Shown: positions 18,101 through 24,942 of the stretch, one piece after another | How positions within the stretch are numbered: the first letter of the stretch is position 1 | How the letters are laid out: each line of letters opens with the position of its first letter | Origin: Micromonospora sp. PLK6-60 | GTDB lineage: Bacteria > Actinomycetota > Actinomycetes > Mycobacteriales > Micromonosporaceae | DNA: 64,000 nt | Direction of reading: 5' to 3' | NCBI RefSeq assembly: GCF_019890675.1 | Contig: NZ_JAIOAA010000002.1 | Coordinates: 186,001-250,000 of the forward strand | The notes under the pieces: model-generated | Databases searched by the model: none | Told to the model about the DNA's origin: nothing | The model's input: only the letters and a program-made list of their open reading frames with translations | Position numbers and translations under genes: made by a program

Positions 18101-18605
18101 GCGCTGGAACGGCGAGCCGGTCACCGAGCCGGAGCTGTTCCTGCGCCCGAACCAGGTCGGGTACGTGGGGCAGCTGCCCCGGGTGCTCTCCGGCACGGTG
18201 GCCGAGAACATCGCGCTCGGCCACTCGGTGGACGCCGCCGGTGCGGTGTCGACCGCCCAGCTCGAACCCGACCTGGCCGCCGCCGGTGGCGGGTTGGGGC
18301 TGCTGATCGGGCACAAGGGCACCCGGCTCTCCGGCGGGCAGCTCCAGCGGCTGGCGCTGGCCCGCGCGCTCGCGCCGCGTACCGAGCTGCTGGTGGCGGA
18401 CGACGTGTCGTCGGCGCTGGACGTCACCACCGAGCTGGCGCTCTGGGCGGCGCTGCGCGAGCACGGCATCACCGTGGTCGGGTCGACCGCCAAGCGGGCG
18501 GCCCTGGTCCGGGCCGACCACGTGGTGGTCCTCCAGGACGGCGCGGTGGCGGCCCAGGGGCCCTGGACAGCCCTGGAGGGGCGCTGGAGTCACCTCGCCG
18601 GTTGA
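15108..18605 (+). CDS. fused ABC exporter (two TMD-NBD units in one chain)
   Basis: A 1165-aa protein equal to two half-exporters. Unit 1 has helices (~residues 15-310) and an NBD with GRTGSGKST (~360), LSAGQEQL, VVILDEATARLD and the switch histidine in IVIAHRLSSV. A Pro/Ala linker (~residues 560-610) joins unit 2, whose NBD has GPVGAGKSS (~978) and LSGGQLQRL. In this second NBD the Walker B ends ADD instead of DE, and the H-loop reads VVGSTAKRA with no histidine. One composite ATP site is thus probably degenerate, as in heterodimeric exporters. The substrate is unknown. The gene is convergent with the histidine kinase and lies 2.4 kb from the RiPP precursors, so a role in export or immunity is possible but unproven. 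Confidence 0.9.
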   Translation: MRLLRDLWATAPRRMAAVLLLIVLGAGGQAAASALAGPVLVHRSSGWFVALAVALVAAVVTDLLIGLIMARLTADWSADVRRRLCRVALGQELPALETTPVGELLDRIDNDVYQVAAELRNTGVRLVWGVAVCLLATVSALVVWWPAGLGMVLLTALLAAALRRPTARIAPARAAEEEAWSDLAAVMEEAVHGQDDVRTSLARPYVLRLYARRAAEVIARGGRVFRLSARVTGVATGGVRVGIAGVVLAGAWALATGRVDAARLTAIWLLAIAFGATVEHIARWVPHLQQAFGAWARVQLLAGARQEPVGGAAPTDGDLTIRGLTFRYPATGDERGPALRDVRLDFARGRSYALVGRTGSGKSTLAKVLTRAVEVPRGTVFLGEVDLVDLDVEELRRWIAVVPQRTEILAGTLAENVALFDPELLDAAERALAELGLAGWIAELPDGVHTRLGEGGHVLSAGQEQLVAFARILVRDPHVVILDEATARLDPVTENRVRQATERLLTDRIGIVIAHRLSSVRRCDEVVVMADGAVLEAGPLRESARFAELLATSHAGAYAGTGARRGGVELLDAPEPDWVDAPTAPAAPVGGPRRVAAPRADPPPAPPTPRARTMREILRLGVNDPRYGLLSVALFVVMTLLGLDGSVLPWLWAELVNGGDPWLPALGIVAALLVVLPLPYLTNLWFPHWWIRQMLRISARLVHGQTGARRVSGHTPAEVVAQGGDTDRVVQLADNLMDQFISLAIVITMTLVTGSLVPALFFAGTMVVSGLAATLFGPRLERTAAGTVKARAAFATALVSALSAARTVKLAGATRPVLDHLAGLDVVRSERQRREIAMQVWARSTPSIASGLLPIGAWALYLAGGLSAGATLVAVSTLGAARWFAWTTAALVSQYPSARVWTRRTVAMTGLSTYSAAVPGLDLAAGTAPAPEPPPRHPLRRLELAGFGALHSDGTLAVRDVDLVVERGQLVLVVGPVGAGKSSLLRALAGIVHHTGSLRWNGEPVTEPELFLRPNQVGYVGQLPRVLSGTVAENIALGHSVDAAGAVSTAQLEPDLAAAGGGLGLLIGHKGTRLSGGQLQRLALARALAPRTELLVADDVSSALDVTTELALWAALREHGITVVGSTAKRAALVRADHVVVLQDGAVAAQGPWTALEGRWSHLAG

Positions 18606-18635
18606 CCCGGCGGCCGGCCCGAAGGCCAGCCGGGT
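18605..18635. terminator. bidirectional hairpin between exporter and kinase genes
   Basis: ACCCGGC (18605-18611) pairs with GCCGGGT (18629-18635), and an inner GGCC...GGCC adds to the stem. It spans the 29-bp gap between two convergent stop codons. No T-run. Confidence 0.5.
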
Positions 18636-20059
18636 CAGCAGGCCGGGGCCGCCGCCGGCGGCGGCTGCGCGGCCGGTCGCAGTTCCAGGCCGGCGCGCAG
18701 GCCGCCGCCGTCGGCGCCGGCCAGCACGAGCGTGCCGCCGGACGCCTCGGTCAGCGCGGTGGCGATCGACAGGCCGAGCCCGTGGCCGGCCTGGTTCTGG
18801 GCGTCCCCGGCCCGCCAGAACCGTTCGGTGGCCCGCTGCCGCTGCTCCGGTGTCATGCCCCGGCCGTCGTCGACGACCTCCACCCGGGGCCCGTCGTCGT
18901 CGGTGACCCGGACCGTGACCGTCCGCGCCCCGAACTTCAGCGCGTTGTCGATGAGCGCGTCGAGGATCTGGCACAGGCCGGTGACGACGCTGCGCACCGG
19001 CGCGGCCGGCACGGTGGCGTCGAGTGCGAGGGTGACGCCGCGCGCCCGCGCCAGCGGTTGCCAGGCGCGTACCCGGGCCGCGGCGGTGGCGACCGCGTCG
19101 ATCGTCTCGATCGGGTCGTCGTGGCGCTCGATGCGGGCCAGGGTCAGCAACCCCTCCAGCATCTGGTGCAGCCGTTCGACCTCCTCCACGGCGAGCCGGT
19201 GGTCGATCCGCCCGTCCGGGGTCAGCGGCTCCTCGCCGAGCGTCTCGATGCGCAGCAGCAGCGCGGTCAGCGGGTTGCGCAGCTGGTGGCTGGCCTGGGC
19301 GACGAAGGCCCGCTGCCGGGCCAGCGCCTCGGCGACGGTGTCGGCCATCTGGTTGAACTCCTGCACGAGCCGGCGCAACTCGGGTGGCCCGGCGTCGGCG
19401 GGCACCCGGACCGCGTACCCGTCGGCGGCCAGTTCCTGGGCGGCGGCGTCGAGCCGGCGCACCGGGCGCAGGGTCCAGTTGGCCAGCCAGTTCGCCGCCA
19501 GCACGCAGAGCCCGAGCGGGGCCGTGGCGGCGGCGGCGACGAGCAGCCAGTTGCGGGCGGTGGCGGCCCGCAGGCCCGCGGTCGAGGAGACGGTCACCAC
19601 GGCCCCGCTCACCTCGCCGCCGGTGCCGATCGGCGCGGCCACCACCAGCCATTCCGGGCCCCACGGCCAGACCCGGGTGTCGAAGCCGACCTGCTCACCG
19701 GCGAGCGCCCGCCGGACGGCCCCGGCGGTGTCCGGGCGGTCGGCCGTGGCGGCCGCCGCCAGGTCGACGATCCGGCCGGTGGGGTCGGAGCTCACCACCA
19801 CCCGGCGATCGGCGTCGATCACCGCGCCGTGGATGTCGTATACCTGCTCGTACCGGGACAGCGCGGTGTCGAGGGCCGCCGACTCCCCGGTACGCAGCGC
19901 CGGCTCGGCGAGCTTCGCGAGGTACGCCACGTCGGAGAGCCGGTCCGCGGCGAGGTGCTGGCTGTCGCGCCCCACCGAGGCCGCCGCGAGCGGGACGGCG
20001 AGGCTGAGCAGCACGGCCACCAGGAGCGCCCCGTAGCTGCGGACCAGGTGTCGACGCAT
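18635..20059 (-). CDS. sensor histidine kinase
   Basis: A 474-aa membrane kinase. TM1 is at residues ~10-28, followed by an extracytoplasmic sensor of about 140 residues and TM2 (~172-190, WLLVAAAATAPLGLCVL). Then come HAMP, HisKA with FVAQASHQLRNPLTALLL (phospho-His in HQLRNP), and HATPase with NALKFGARTVTV and DDGRGMTPEQ. It is transcribed after the response regulator gene with a 12-bp gap, forming a two-component pair. HQLRNP-type kinases of this kind often sense cell-envelope stress. Position beside a RiPP cluster suggests it senses the product or its effects (inference). Confidence 0.92.
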   Translation of the reverse strand: MRRHLVRSYGALLVAVLLSLAVPLAAASVGRDSQHLAADRLSDVAYLAKLAEPALRTGESAALDTALSRYEQVYDIHGAVIDADRRVVVSSDPTGRIVDLAAAATADRPDTAGAVRRALAGEQVGFDTRVWPWGPEWLVVAAPIGTGGEVSGAVVTVSSTAGLRAATARNWLLVAAAATAPLGLCVLAANWLANWTLRPVRRLDAAAQELAADGYAVRVPADAGPPELRRLVQEFNQMADTVAEALARQRAFVAQASHQLRNPLTALLLRIETLGEEPLTPDGRIDHRLAVEEVERLHQMLEGLLTLARIERHDDPIETIDAVATAAARVRAWQPLARARGVTLALDATVPAAPVRSVVTGLCQILDALIDNALKFGARTVTVRVTDDDGPRVEVVDDGRGMTPEQRQRATERFWRAGDAQNQAGHGLGLSIATALTEASGGTLVLAGADGGGLRAGLELRPAAQPPPAAAPAC

Positions 20060-20071
20060 GCCGGTGCCCGC

Positions 20072-20728
20072 TCAGCCTGCCTGCAACTGGTAGCCGACAC
20101 CGCGTACGGTGCGCACCAGACCGGCGTCGCCCAGCTTCGCCCGCAGCGCCGCGATGTGCACCTCCAGGGTGCGTTCGGCGCCCTCGGTGGTGTTCCAGAC
20201 CGCGAGCAGCAGATCCTTGCGGGAGACCGCCGTGCCGGGCCGGCGGGCGAGCGCCACCAGGATCTCGAACTCCTTGCGGGTCAGCTGCACGCGCTGGCCG
20301 TCGATGCTGACCTGGCGGGCGGTGACGTCGACCCGCATCGACCCGATCCACATCTCCTCCGGGCCGGAGCTGCTGCGGGCCGCCCGCCGCATCACCGCCT
20401 CGATGCGGGCGTGCAGCTCCACCATGGAGAACGGCTTCACCAGATAGTCGTCGGCGCCGGTGCGCAGCCCGGCCACCCGGTCGTACTCCTCGCCGCGCGC
20501 GGAGACCACGATGATCGACACGTCGCGTGACCGTTGGCGCAGCGACCGGCAGACCTCCAGCCCGTCGCCGTCGGGCAGTCCCATGTCGAGCAGCACCAGA
20601 TCCACCATGGGCGCGGCGAGCGCCTCGGCGACGGTGGTCACGCAGGTCACCGTGCAACCGCGGCGGCGCAGCACCCGCACCAGGGCGGCCGCGACCCGGA
20701 TGTCGTCCTCGACCAGCAGCACCTGCAC
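20072..20728 (-). CDS. OmpR-family response regulator
   Basis: A 218-aa protein. The receiver has the acidic pocket LLVEDD, phospho-acceptor D48 in VDLVLLDMGLPDGDG and DYLVKPF. The winged-helix output domain contains RKEFEILVALARRPG and LEVHIAALRAKLGDAGLVRTV. It is first in the operon with the kinase. A CTCAAG direct repeat 64-80 bp before its start is a probable binding site, positioned between this gene and the RiPP precursor genes. Confidence 0.94.
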   Translation of the reverse strand: MQVLLVEDDIRVAAALVRVLRRRGCTVTCVTTVAEALAAPMVDLVLLDMGLPDGDGLEVCRSLRQRSRDVSIIVVSARGEEYDRVAGLRTGADDYLVKPFSMVELHARIEAVMRRAARSSSGPEEMWIGSMRVDVTARQVSIDGQRVQLTRKEFEILVALARRPGTAVSRKDLLLAVWNTTEGAERTLEVHIAALRAKLGDAGLVRTVRGVGYQLQAG

Positions 20729-20791
20729 CGGCCCAACAATAGCGGTTGATCCCGCGTTTCGGCCGCTTCGGCGAGGACCGGTTCGAGGTCT

Positions 20792-20808
20792 CTCAAGGAA
20801 ACCTCAAG
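20792..20808. promoter_or_regulatory. CTCAAG direct-repeat box, probable response-regulator site
   Basis: CTCAAGGAAACCTCAAG: two CTCAAG copies spaced 11 bp start to start, about one helical turn, the normal geometry for OmpR-family tandem binding. It lies upstream of the response regulator and about 110 bp before the predicted precursor promoter on the other strand. Confidence 0.6.
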
Positions 20809-20905
20809 AATCGTCGCCGCGCCCCGCCGGGCACCGGCCGATATGTATCGTCCAATTCAGACGTGACATACGCGGAAGTCGGTAGGTGCAACTGACGTTC
20901 GTCTA

Positions 20906-20934
20906 TTGCCGTCGTTTGTCGACGCAATTATTCC
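20906..20934 (+). promoter_or_regulatory. predicted promoter of the RiPP precursor operon
   Basis: TTGCCG (20906-20911), a 17-bp spacer and TATTCC (20929-20934) lie in the most AT-rich stretch of the intergenic region (20840-20960). The start codon of the first precursor is 88 bp downstream. Confidence 0.4.
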
Positions 20935-21021
20935 CGTCATGACCGATGCTCTGCGCTATGCGCGTTCGGCCTGGCCAGCAGGTCCTCGATGATCCGACGA
21001 TTCGTCAGGAGGGAGGGAAAC

Positions 21022-21222
21022 ATGCTGATCGAGAAGGTGAACGCCGAGAGCGCCCTGCGGGGTGCGCTGCGCGCGGGCGCGCCGGTCGCCGGCGTCGCGC
21101 CGGTGATGGCCACCCCGGCGCTGATCGCGACGCCGGTCATCGCCAAGGCGGCCGGCGCCGTCGTGGGCGCGGGCGCCGTGACCGGCGCGGCGTACGTCGC
21201 GTACAAGGTCGCCACGGGCTGA
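21022..21222 (+). CDS. linaridin-like RiPP precursor peptide 1
   Basis: A 66-aa peptide. The ATG at 21022 follows a very strong AGGAGGGAGGG ribosome site; an earlier in-frame ATG at 20989 lacks one. Leader residues 1-29 include EKVNA and end APVM. The predicted core is residues 30-66, starting ATPALIATPV and ending VATG: hydrophobic, Ala/Gly/Val-rich, no Cys or Ser, with Thr31, 37, 54 and 65 as candidates for dehydration. P27-V-M-A-T-P32 matches the PxxxTP signature of linaridin precursors; cypemycin's precursor reads PAM|ATPATP at the same place. Peptide 2 is a paralogue. Alternative: an unmodified membrane-active bacteriocin. Confidence 0.8.
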   Translation: MLIEKVNAESALRGALRAGAPVAGVAPVMATPALIATPVIAKAAGAVVGAGAVTGAAYVAYKVATG

Positions 21223-21239
21223 CCCCGGCTCTGCCGGAG

Positions 21240-21284
21240 GCACCGGTTCCGGCAGATAGTGAAGGTACCTGCCGGAACCGGTGC
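21240..21284 (+). terminator. 16-bp perfect stem-loop between the two precursor genes
   Basis: GCACCGGTTCCGGCAG (21240-21255) and CTGCCGGAACCGGTGC (21269-21284) are exact reverse complements around a 13-nt loop. It begins 17 bp after the first precursor stop. With no T-run it may act as a partial terminator or as a 3' stabiliser that raises precursor mRNA. Confidence 0.75.
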
Positions 21285-21337
21285 TCCATCCGATCTATCA
21301 CGTCACCGGATCGAGTCACCAGATTCCTGGAGGAAGC

Positions 21338-21517
21338 ATGTCCGTGCTCACCGAGAAGGTCAACGCCGGCTTCGGCCAGCTGACCGGCACCCCGGCCGCG
21401 CCGGTGATGGCCACCCCGGCGGCCTTCGTCGCCGGTGTCGTGGCCGGCGCCAAGGCGTCCGCCATCCTCGTCGGCGCCGCCGGCGTCGGCGCCGCGGTCA
21501 AGACGGCCCAGAAGTAG
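21338..21517 (+). CDS. linaridin-like RiPP precursor peptide 2
   Basis: A 59-aa paralogue of peptide 1. The ATG at 21338 follows TGGAGGAAG. Leader residues 1-24 contain EKVNA and end APVM. The core is residues 25-59, starting ATPAAFVAGV and ending KTAQK, with Thr26, Ser41 and Thr56 as dehydration candidates and no Cys. P22-V-M-A-T-P27 is the PxxxTP motif. The octapeptide APVMATPA and its 24-nt coding sequence are identical in both precursors while the rest has diverged, so this junction is under selection. Repeated small residues (AGVVAGA, VGAAGVG) would make a glycine-zipper-like helix. Confidence 0.8.
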   Translation: MSVLTEKVNAGFGQLTGTPAAPVMATPAAFVAGVVAGAKASAILVGAAGVGAAVKTAQK

Positions 21518-21521
21518 CACC

Positions 21522-21566
21522 CCGGTCGCGGCGGGCCCCCGTCCCGTCGGTGCTCGCCGCGACCGG
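21522..21566 (+). terminator. 12-bp stem-loop after the second precursor
   Basis: CCGGTCGCGGCG (21522-21533) pairs perfectly with CGCCGCGACCGG (21555-21566). It starts 5 bp after the stop of precursor 2 and precedes the biosynthetic genes, so the enzymes would be made from read-through at a lower level. Confidence 0.7.
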
Positions 21567-21603
21567 ACCCACCCCGCCACCCCTACGCGATCAGGAACGG
21601 CCC

Positions 21604-22440
21604 ATGTTCTCACGGATACGCGGCGTCGTCGGATCGGCGTTCGCCCAGCCACTCGCCACCGCCGAGCGGCTCTCCGCCGCCACCCACCTGCTGTCCAGCC
21701 TGGAGTACATGGTCCGGCGCAGCGACCGGGTCACCGGCGGGCTCAACGACTGGAACCACACCCGGGCGCAGGTGCCGGCGAAGACCCGCACCGCGCAGGT
21801 GCTGCGCGACTTCGTCGCCCGCGAGCCGGTGACCCAGGCCCTGCACGGCTCCCGCGCGCTGGCCGCCGCCGTGCTCATCGGACCCACCCGCAACAACACC
21901 GTACGGATGCTCGCCAACGCCTACCTGGCCGGCACCCAGGTCCTGATCTATCCCCGGCACCTGTTCGGCACCGACGGCTCCGACCAGGTGTCGTTCCTGG
22001 TGCAGAGCGCCGCCGCGCTGGGCCGGGCGGGCGGCACGCAGGCCACCCGGACCGCCGCCGTGCAGTTCATCGGCGCGCAGACGGTGCTGTCGTACGGCGC
22101 CTCGGGCTGGGCCAAGCTGCCCGGCGAGACCTGGCGCTCCGGCGACGCCCTGGTGAAGATCATGCGGACCCGGACCTACGGCGACGAGTGGTTCTTCACC
22201 AACCTCCAGCGCTACCCGCAGGCCGCCCGGCTGCTCTGCCACACGGTGCTCGCCATCGAGTGCGGGTTCCCGCTGCTGCTGCTCAAGCGCGGCCGGTACA
22301 TCGAGGCGGGGCTGCTGGTGATGGGCGGATTCCACCTGGCCAACGCCCGCTTCATGGGCCTGTCCCGGTTCGCCTGGGCCTTCATGTCCACCTATCCGGC
22401 GGTCCGCGCGCTGGCCAAGGGCACCGGGAGCGAGTCGTGA
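21604..22440 (+). CDS. HTTM-like membrane protein, probable linaridin maturation subunit
   Basis: A 278-aa polytopic protein with about five membrane segments. VLSYGASGWAKLPGETWRSG and GGFHLANARFMGLSRFAWAF recall the HTTM fold of vitamin-K carboxylase-like proteins. In cypemycin biosynthesis CypH, with CypL, is needed for Thr dehydration; as I recall, type-B linaridin clusters split CypH into a membrane half and a hydrolase half. This gene and the next fit that split. It is the first enzyme gene after the precursors and overlaps the hydrolase gene by GTGA. The assignment rests on context and recalled architecture; a homology search is needed. Confidence 0.7.
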   Translation: MFSRIRGVVGSAFAQPLATAERLSAATHLLSSLEYMVRRSDRVTGGLNDWNHTRAQVPAKTRTAQVLRDFVAREPVTQALHGSRALAAAVLIGPTRNNTVRMLANAYLAGTQVLIYPRHLFGTDGSDQVSFLVQSAAALGRAGGTQATRTAAVQFIGAQTVLSYGASGWAKLPGETWRSGDALVKIMRTRTYGDEWFFTNLQRYPQAARLLCHTVLAIECGFPLLLLKRGRYIEAGLLVMGGFHLANARFMGLSRFAWAFMSTYPAVRALAKGTGSES

Positions 22441-23483
22441 CCCGGGCGACCTTCCCCCGGCTCGCCGGGCTGGGCCTGCTCGGCTGCCTGGCCGTCGGCG
22501 TCGCCCACCTGGGCTACGCCACGCTGATGACGCACCAGGGCCACCGCGGCTACACCCGGCACCAGGTGCGCTGCGCCAGCGGCAACATCATCGACTACCA
22601 CGTCCGGCCCGGCGAGCCGGGCGGGCCGGTGCTGGTCTGCGACGCCGGCCTGATGAGCAGTTCCGCGTCCTGGCTGCTGGTCGCCGACCACCTCGACCCG
22701 GCCGTGACGGTGCTGCTGTACGACCGGGCCGGCTACCGCGGCTCGCTGCGCCGCTGTCCCGAGGACTACGCGTTGCAGGAGTCGGTGAACGACCTGGTCG
22801 AGGTGATCCGCCACCAGGTGGAGCCGGACGCCACCTGCGTGCTGGCCGGCCACTCCCTCGGCGGCTACCTGGTGCACCGGGCGGCGGCGGCGCTGCCGGA
22901 CCGGGTGCGGGGGGTGCTCCTGGTCGACCCGACGCACCCCCGCGAGCTGCTGCACTCGCGCGCCCAGCGGGAGGGTTCGCGCGGGGTGAACCTGACCATG
23001 AAGCTCGGCCCCTCGTCGGCGCTGTTCGGCGCCGGCCTGCTGATCGACAAGAAGGGCCTGTTCGCCTTCGCCGAGGGCAGCCCGCACCACCGGACGCTGC
23101 GGCTGGAGACGTCGACCGTGTCGACCTGGCGGGCCGCGCGGCGGGAGTGGGACTACTCGTACGCGTTCATGCTCGACGGCGGGCGGCCGCTGGACCGGCT
23201 GCGGGTGCCGGTCTCGGTGGTGGCCGCCGAGGCCACCCTGGACCAGACCGCCGAACACCGCGAGCTCTACCAGGAGTACGTCGACTCGGGCACCGGCGGC
23301 CGGATCGTCACCGTCGCCGGCTCCAGCCACCTGTCGGTCATCGGCGGCGTGGACCACGCCCCGCGTACCGCGCAGGAGATCGCCCGGGCGCTGGCGGAGG
23401 CCGACGCCGCCGGGCGGCCGGCGGTGGGCGTCGCCGGCAGCGCCAACGGGCGGGCGGCGTCGACCCGGGGGGAGGCGGCGTGA
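22437..23483 (+). CDS. alpha/beta hydrolase, probable linaridin maturation subunit
   Basis: A 348-aa protein with an N-terminal membrane anchor (residues ~8-28) and an alpha/beta-hydrolase domain. The nucleophile elbow is AGHSLGGYL (Ser ~140), the acidic region LLVDPTHP, and the probable catalytic His lies in AGSSHLSVI. The C-terminal ~40 residues are Ala/Gly-rich. The start overlaps the HTTM-like gene. In the linaridin family a hydrolase-like domain is part of the CypH function for forming dehydrobutyrine; whether hydrolase chemistry is used is not known. An alternative role is leader removal, since no dedicated peptidase is seen in the cluster. Confidence 0.75.
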   Translation: MTRATFPRLAGLGLLGCLAVGVAHLGYATLMTHQGHRGYTRHQVRCASGNIIDYHVRPGEPGGPVLVCDAGLMSSSASWLLVADHLDPAVTVLLYDRAGYRGSLRRCPEDYALQESVNDLVEVIRHQVEPDATCVLAGHSLGGYLVHRAAAALPDRVRGVLLVDPTHPRELLHSRAQREGSRGVNLTMKLGPSSALFGAGLLIDKKGLFAFAEGSPHHRTLRLETSTVSTWRAARREWDYSYAFMLDGGRPLDRLRVPVSVVAAEATLDQTAEHRELYQEYVDSGTGGRIVTVAGSSHLSVIGGVDHAPRTAQEIARALAEADAAGRPAVGVAGSANGRAASTRGEAA

Positions 23484-24031
23484 AGGGCACGGCCGCCGGC
23501 GCGGTGCTCGGCCGGGCCGTACCCGCGATCTTCGCCGGCTGGTTCGTGGCGACGGTGCTCAGCCAGCACCCGGACCGCAGCTACGACAAGACCCGCAACC
23601 TGGACCGGACCGGGACCGGCATCATGATCCCGAACTGGCGTTTCTTCGCGCCCAATCCCGCCGTCGAGGACCAGCACTTCCTCTACCGGCTGGCCACCGA
23701 GGACCGCTCCGCGCACACCGAGTGGCGCGAGGTGTACTCGATCGTGCCCCGGCGGCTGATGCACGCGTTCTGGTTCCCCGGGCGCCGCATCGAGAAGGCG
23801 GTCTTCGACGTGGCGTCGACCCTGGTGAACAACCCGGGCGCGATGACGCCGCTGCACAAGGAGGCGAAGCAGTCCGCCTACCGGCTGATCCACGACTTCG
23901 TCCGCAGCCGGCTCACCCCGGAGCCGGGCTACCCGCTGTTCCAGGTGCTGCTGGTCCGCTACTCCGGCTACGACCACAGCGAGGATCCGAAGTACGACAT
24001 GGTCTTCGACTACGAGAAGGTGCAGCCATGA
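23480..24031 (+). CDS. CypL-like single-pass membrane protein
   Basis: A 183-aa protein with one N-terminal helix (residues ~11-27) and a conserved-looking PNWRFFAPNPAVEDQHFLYR segment (~50-70), a motif also seen in partners of HTTM proteins. The remainder is soluble, with many Arg, His and aromatic residues. It overlaps both neighbours by 4 nt, so it is produced in ratio with the hydrolase and methyltransferase. By size, membrane anchor and position it corresponds to CypL of cypemycin, essential for Thr dehydration (inference). Confidence 0.6.
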   Translation: MKGTAAGAVLGRAVPAIFAGWFVATVLSQHPDRSYDKTRNLDRTGTGIMIPNWRFFAPNPAVEDQHFLYRLATEDRSAHTEWREVYSIVPRRLMHAFWFPGRRIEKAVFDVASTLVNNPGAMTPLHKEAKQSAYRLIHDFVRSRLTPEPGYPLFQVLLVRYSGYDHSEDPKYDMVFDYEKVQP

Positions 24032-24750
24032 TCCGGGAGGTCCAGTACGGCCCGGCGGTCGCGTCCGTCTACGACTCCCTGATCGCCCCCGCCATGCCGG
24101 CCGGGGACGCCATCGCCCGGCTGCGCCCGCACCTCGTCGGCGCCCGGGCGCTGGAGGTCGGCGTGGGTACCGGTCGGGTCGCCGTACCGGCCGCCGCGGT
24201 CGCCGCCGAACTGGTCGGGGTGGACAACTCGGGGCCGATGCTTGACGAGTTCCGCGCCAAGGGGGTGCCGGCGAACGTCCGGCTGGTGCGGGCCGACTTC
24301 CGGGAGCCGCTGCCGCTGGACGGGCGGTTCGACGCGGCGTACTCGACCATGGGGTCGATCGCCTGCGTGGCGTCCCGCGACGAGTTGGTCACCGCGCTGT
24401 CCCACGTACGCGACGTGCTGGTGCCGGGCGCGCCGCTGCTGTTCGAGTACTACGCCACGGCCGCGTACCGGCCGCTGGTGGAGCTGGGCTCGGTCACCGT
24501 GCCCACCCCGCACCACGGCGGCAGCAGCACCTTCACCATCACCCTCGACGGGGCCGACCTGCTGACCATGCACACCCGGGTCGACGCGGCACCGCTGCCG
24601 ACTGTGGAATTCAGCGAGCGCGTGCTGCTGATCGAGCGGGCCGAGGTGGAGAACTGCCTGCTCCGGGCCGGATTTCTGGTCGAGCAATTCTGGCCGGCCG
24701 AGGGCATGCAGCCCTACGACTGGTATCTCACCCGCAACGGCGGCAAGTGA
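24028..24750 (+). CDS. CypM-like SAM-dependent methyltransferase
   Basis: A 240-aa class I methyltransferase. Motif I is ALEVGVGTGRVAVPA, then GVDNSGPMLDEF, VRADFREPLP and FDAAYSTMGSIACV. Linaridin clusters carry CypM, an alpha-N-methyltransferase that dimethylates the N-terminal Ala of the core. Both cores here are predicted to begin with Ala, which matches. ATGA overlap with the CypL-like gene supports an operon role. Sequence alone does not show the substrate. Confidence 0.8.
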   Translation: MIREVQYGPAVASVYDSLIAPAMPAGDAIARLRPHLVGARALEVGVGTGRVAVPAAAVAAELVGVDNSGPMLDEFRAKGVPANVRLVRADFREPLPLDGRFDAAYSTMGSIACVASRDELVTALSHVRDVLVPGAPLLFEYYATAAYRPLVELGSVTVPTPHHGGSSTFTITLDGADLLTMHTRVDAAPLPTVEFSERVLLIERAEVENCLLRAGFLVEQFWPAEGMQPYDWYLTRNGGK

Positions 24751-24762
24751 AAGGAGCCCGCG

Positions 24763-24942
24763 ATGGTGACGGCGAGTCGAGTGACCTGGTTTCTGGTCGC
24801 ATTCTTGTTTGGCCTGCCCATCATGTTGTTGATGCTTCGGGACGACGAGGGGACCAGCCGCAGTTCGTGGATTCAGGCGGTCATTTTCGCGGCGGTCATG
24901 GCCGCGATCGTCACCCTGTTCCTCGGTAAGGGCCGGCGATGA
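24763..24942 (+). CDS. 59-aa two-helix membrane peptide in the RiPP operon
   Basis: Starts MVTASRVTWFLVAF after an AAGGAG ribosome site. Two hydrophobic helices (residues ~8-25 and ~36-54) are joined by a charged LRDDEGTSRSSW loop; the end GKGRR is positive. The stop overlaps the ABC exporter start by ATGA, which confirms it is translated as part of the operon. It has no PxxxTP motif and is not a precursor. Possible roles are an exporter accessory or immunity peptide, by position only. Confidence 0.75.
   Translation: MVTASRVTWFLVAFLFGLPIMLLMLRDDEGTSRSSWIQAVIFAAVMAAIVTLFLGKGRR

Noticed and set aside
14874..19664. Very long open frame on the minus strand (about 1600 codons)
   Set aside because: It lies opposite the fused ABC exporter and kinase genes, has His/Gly/Arg-rich low-complexity translation and no domain. 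It is an effect of high G+C on the complementary strand.
15047..20530. Plus-strand frame of about 1800 codons in another phase of the exporter
   Set aside because: Low-complexity Arg/Ala/Gly translation that runs through both the exporter and the antisense of the kinase; no motif.
21022..21517. The two peptides as ordinary class II bacteriocins
   Set aside because: No double-Gly leader and no peptidase-containing exporter; PxxxTP and the enzyme genes that follow favour a linaridin. Not fully excluded.
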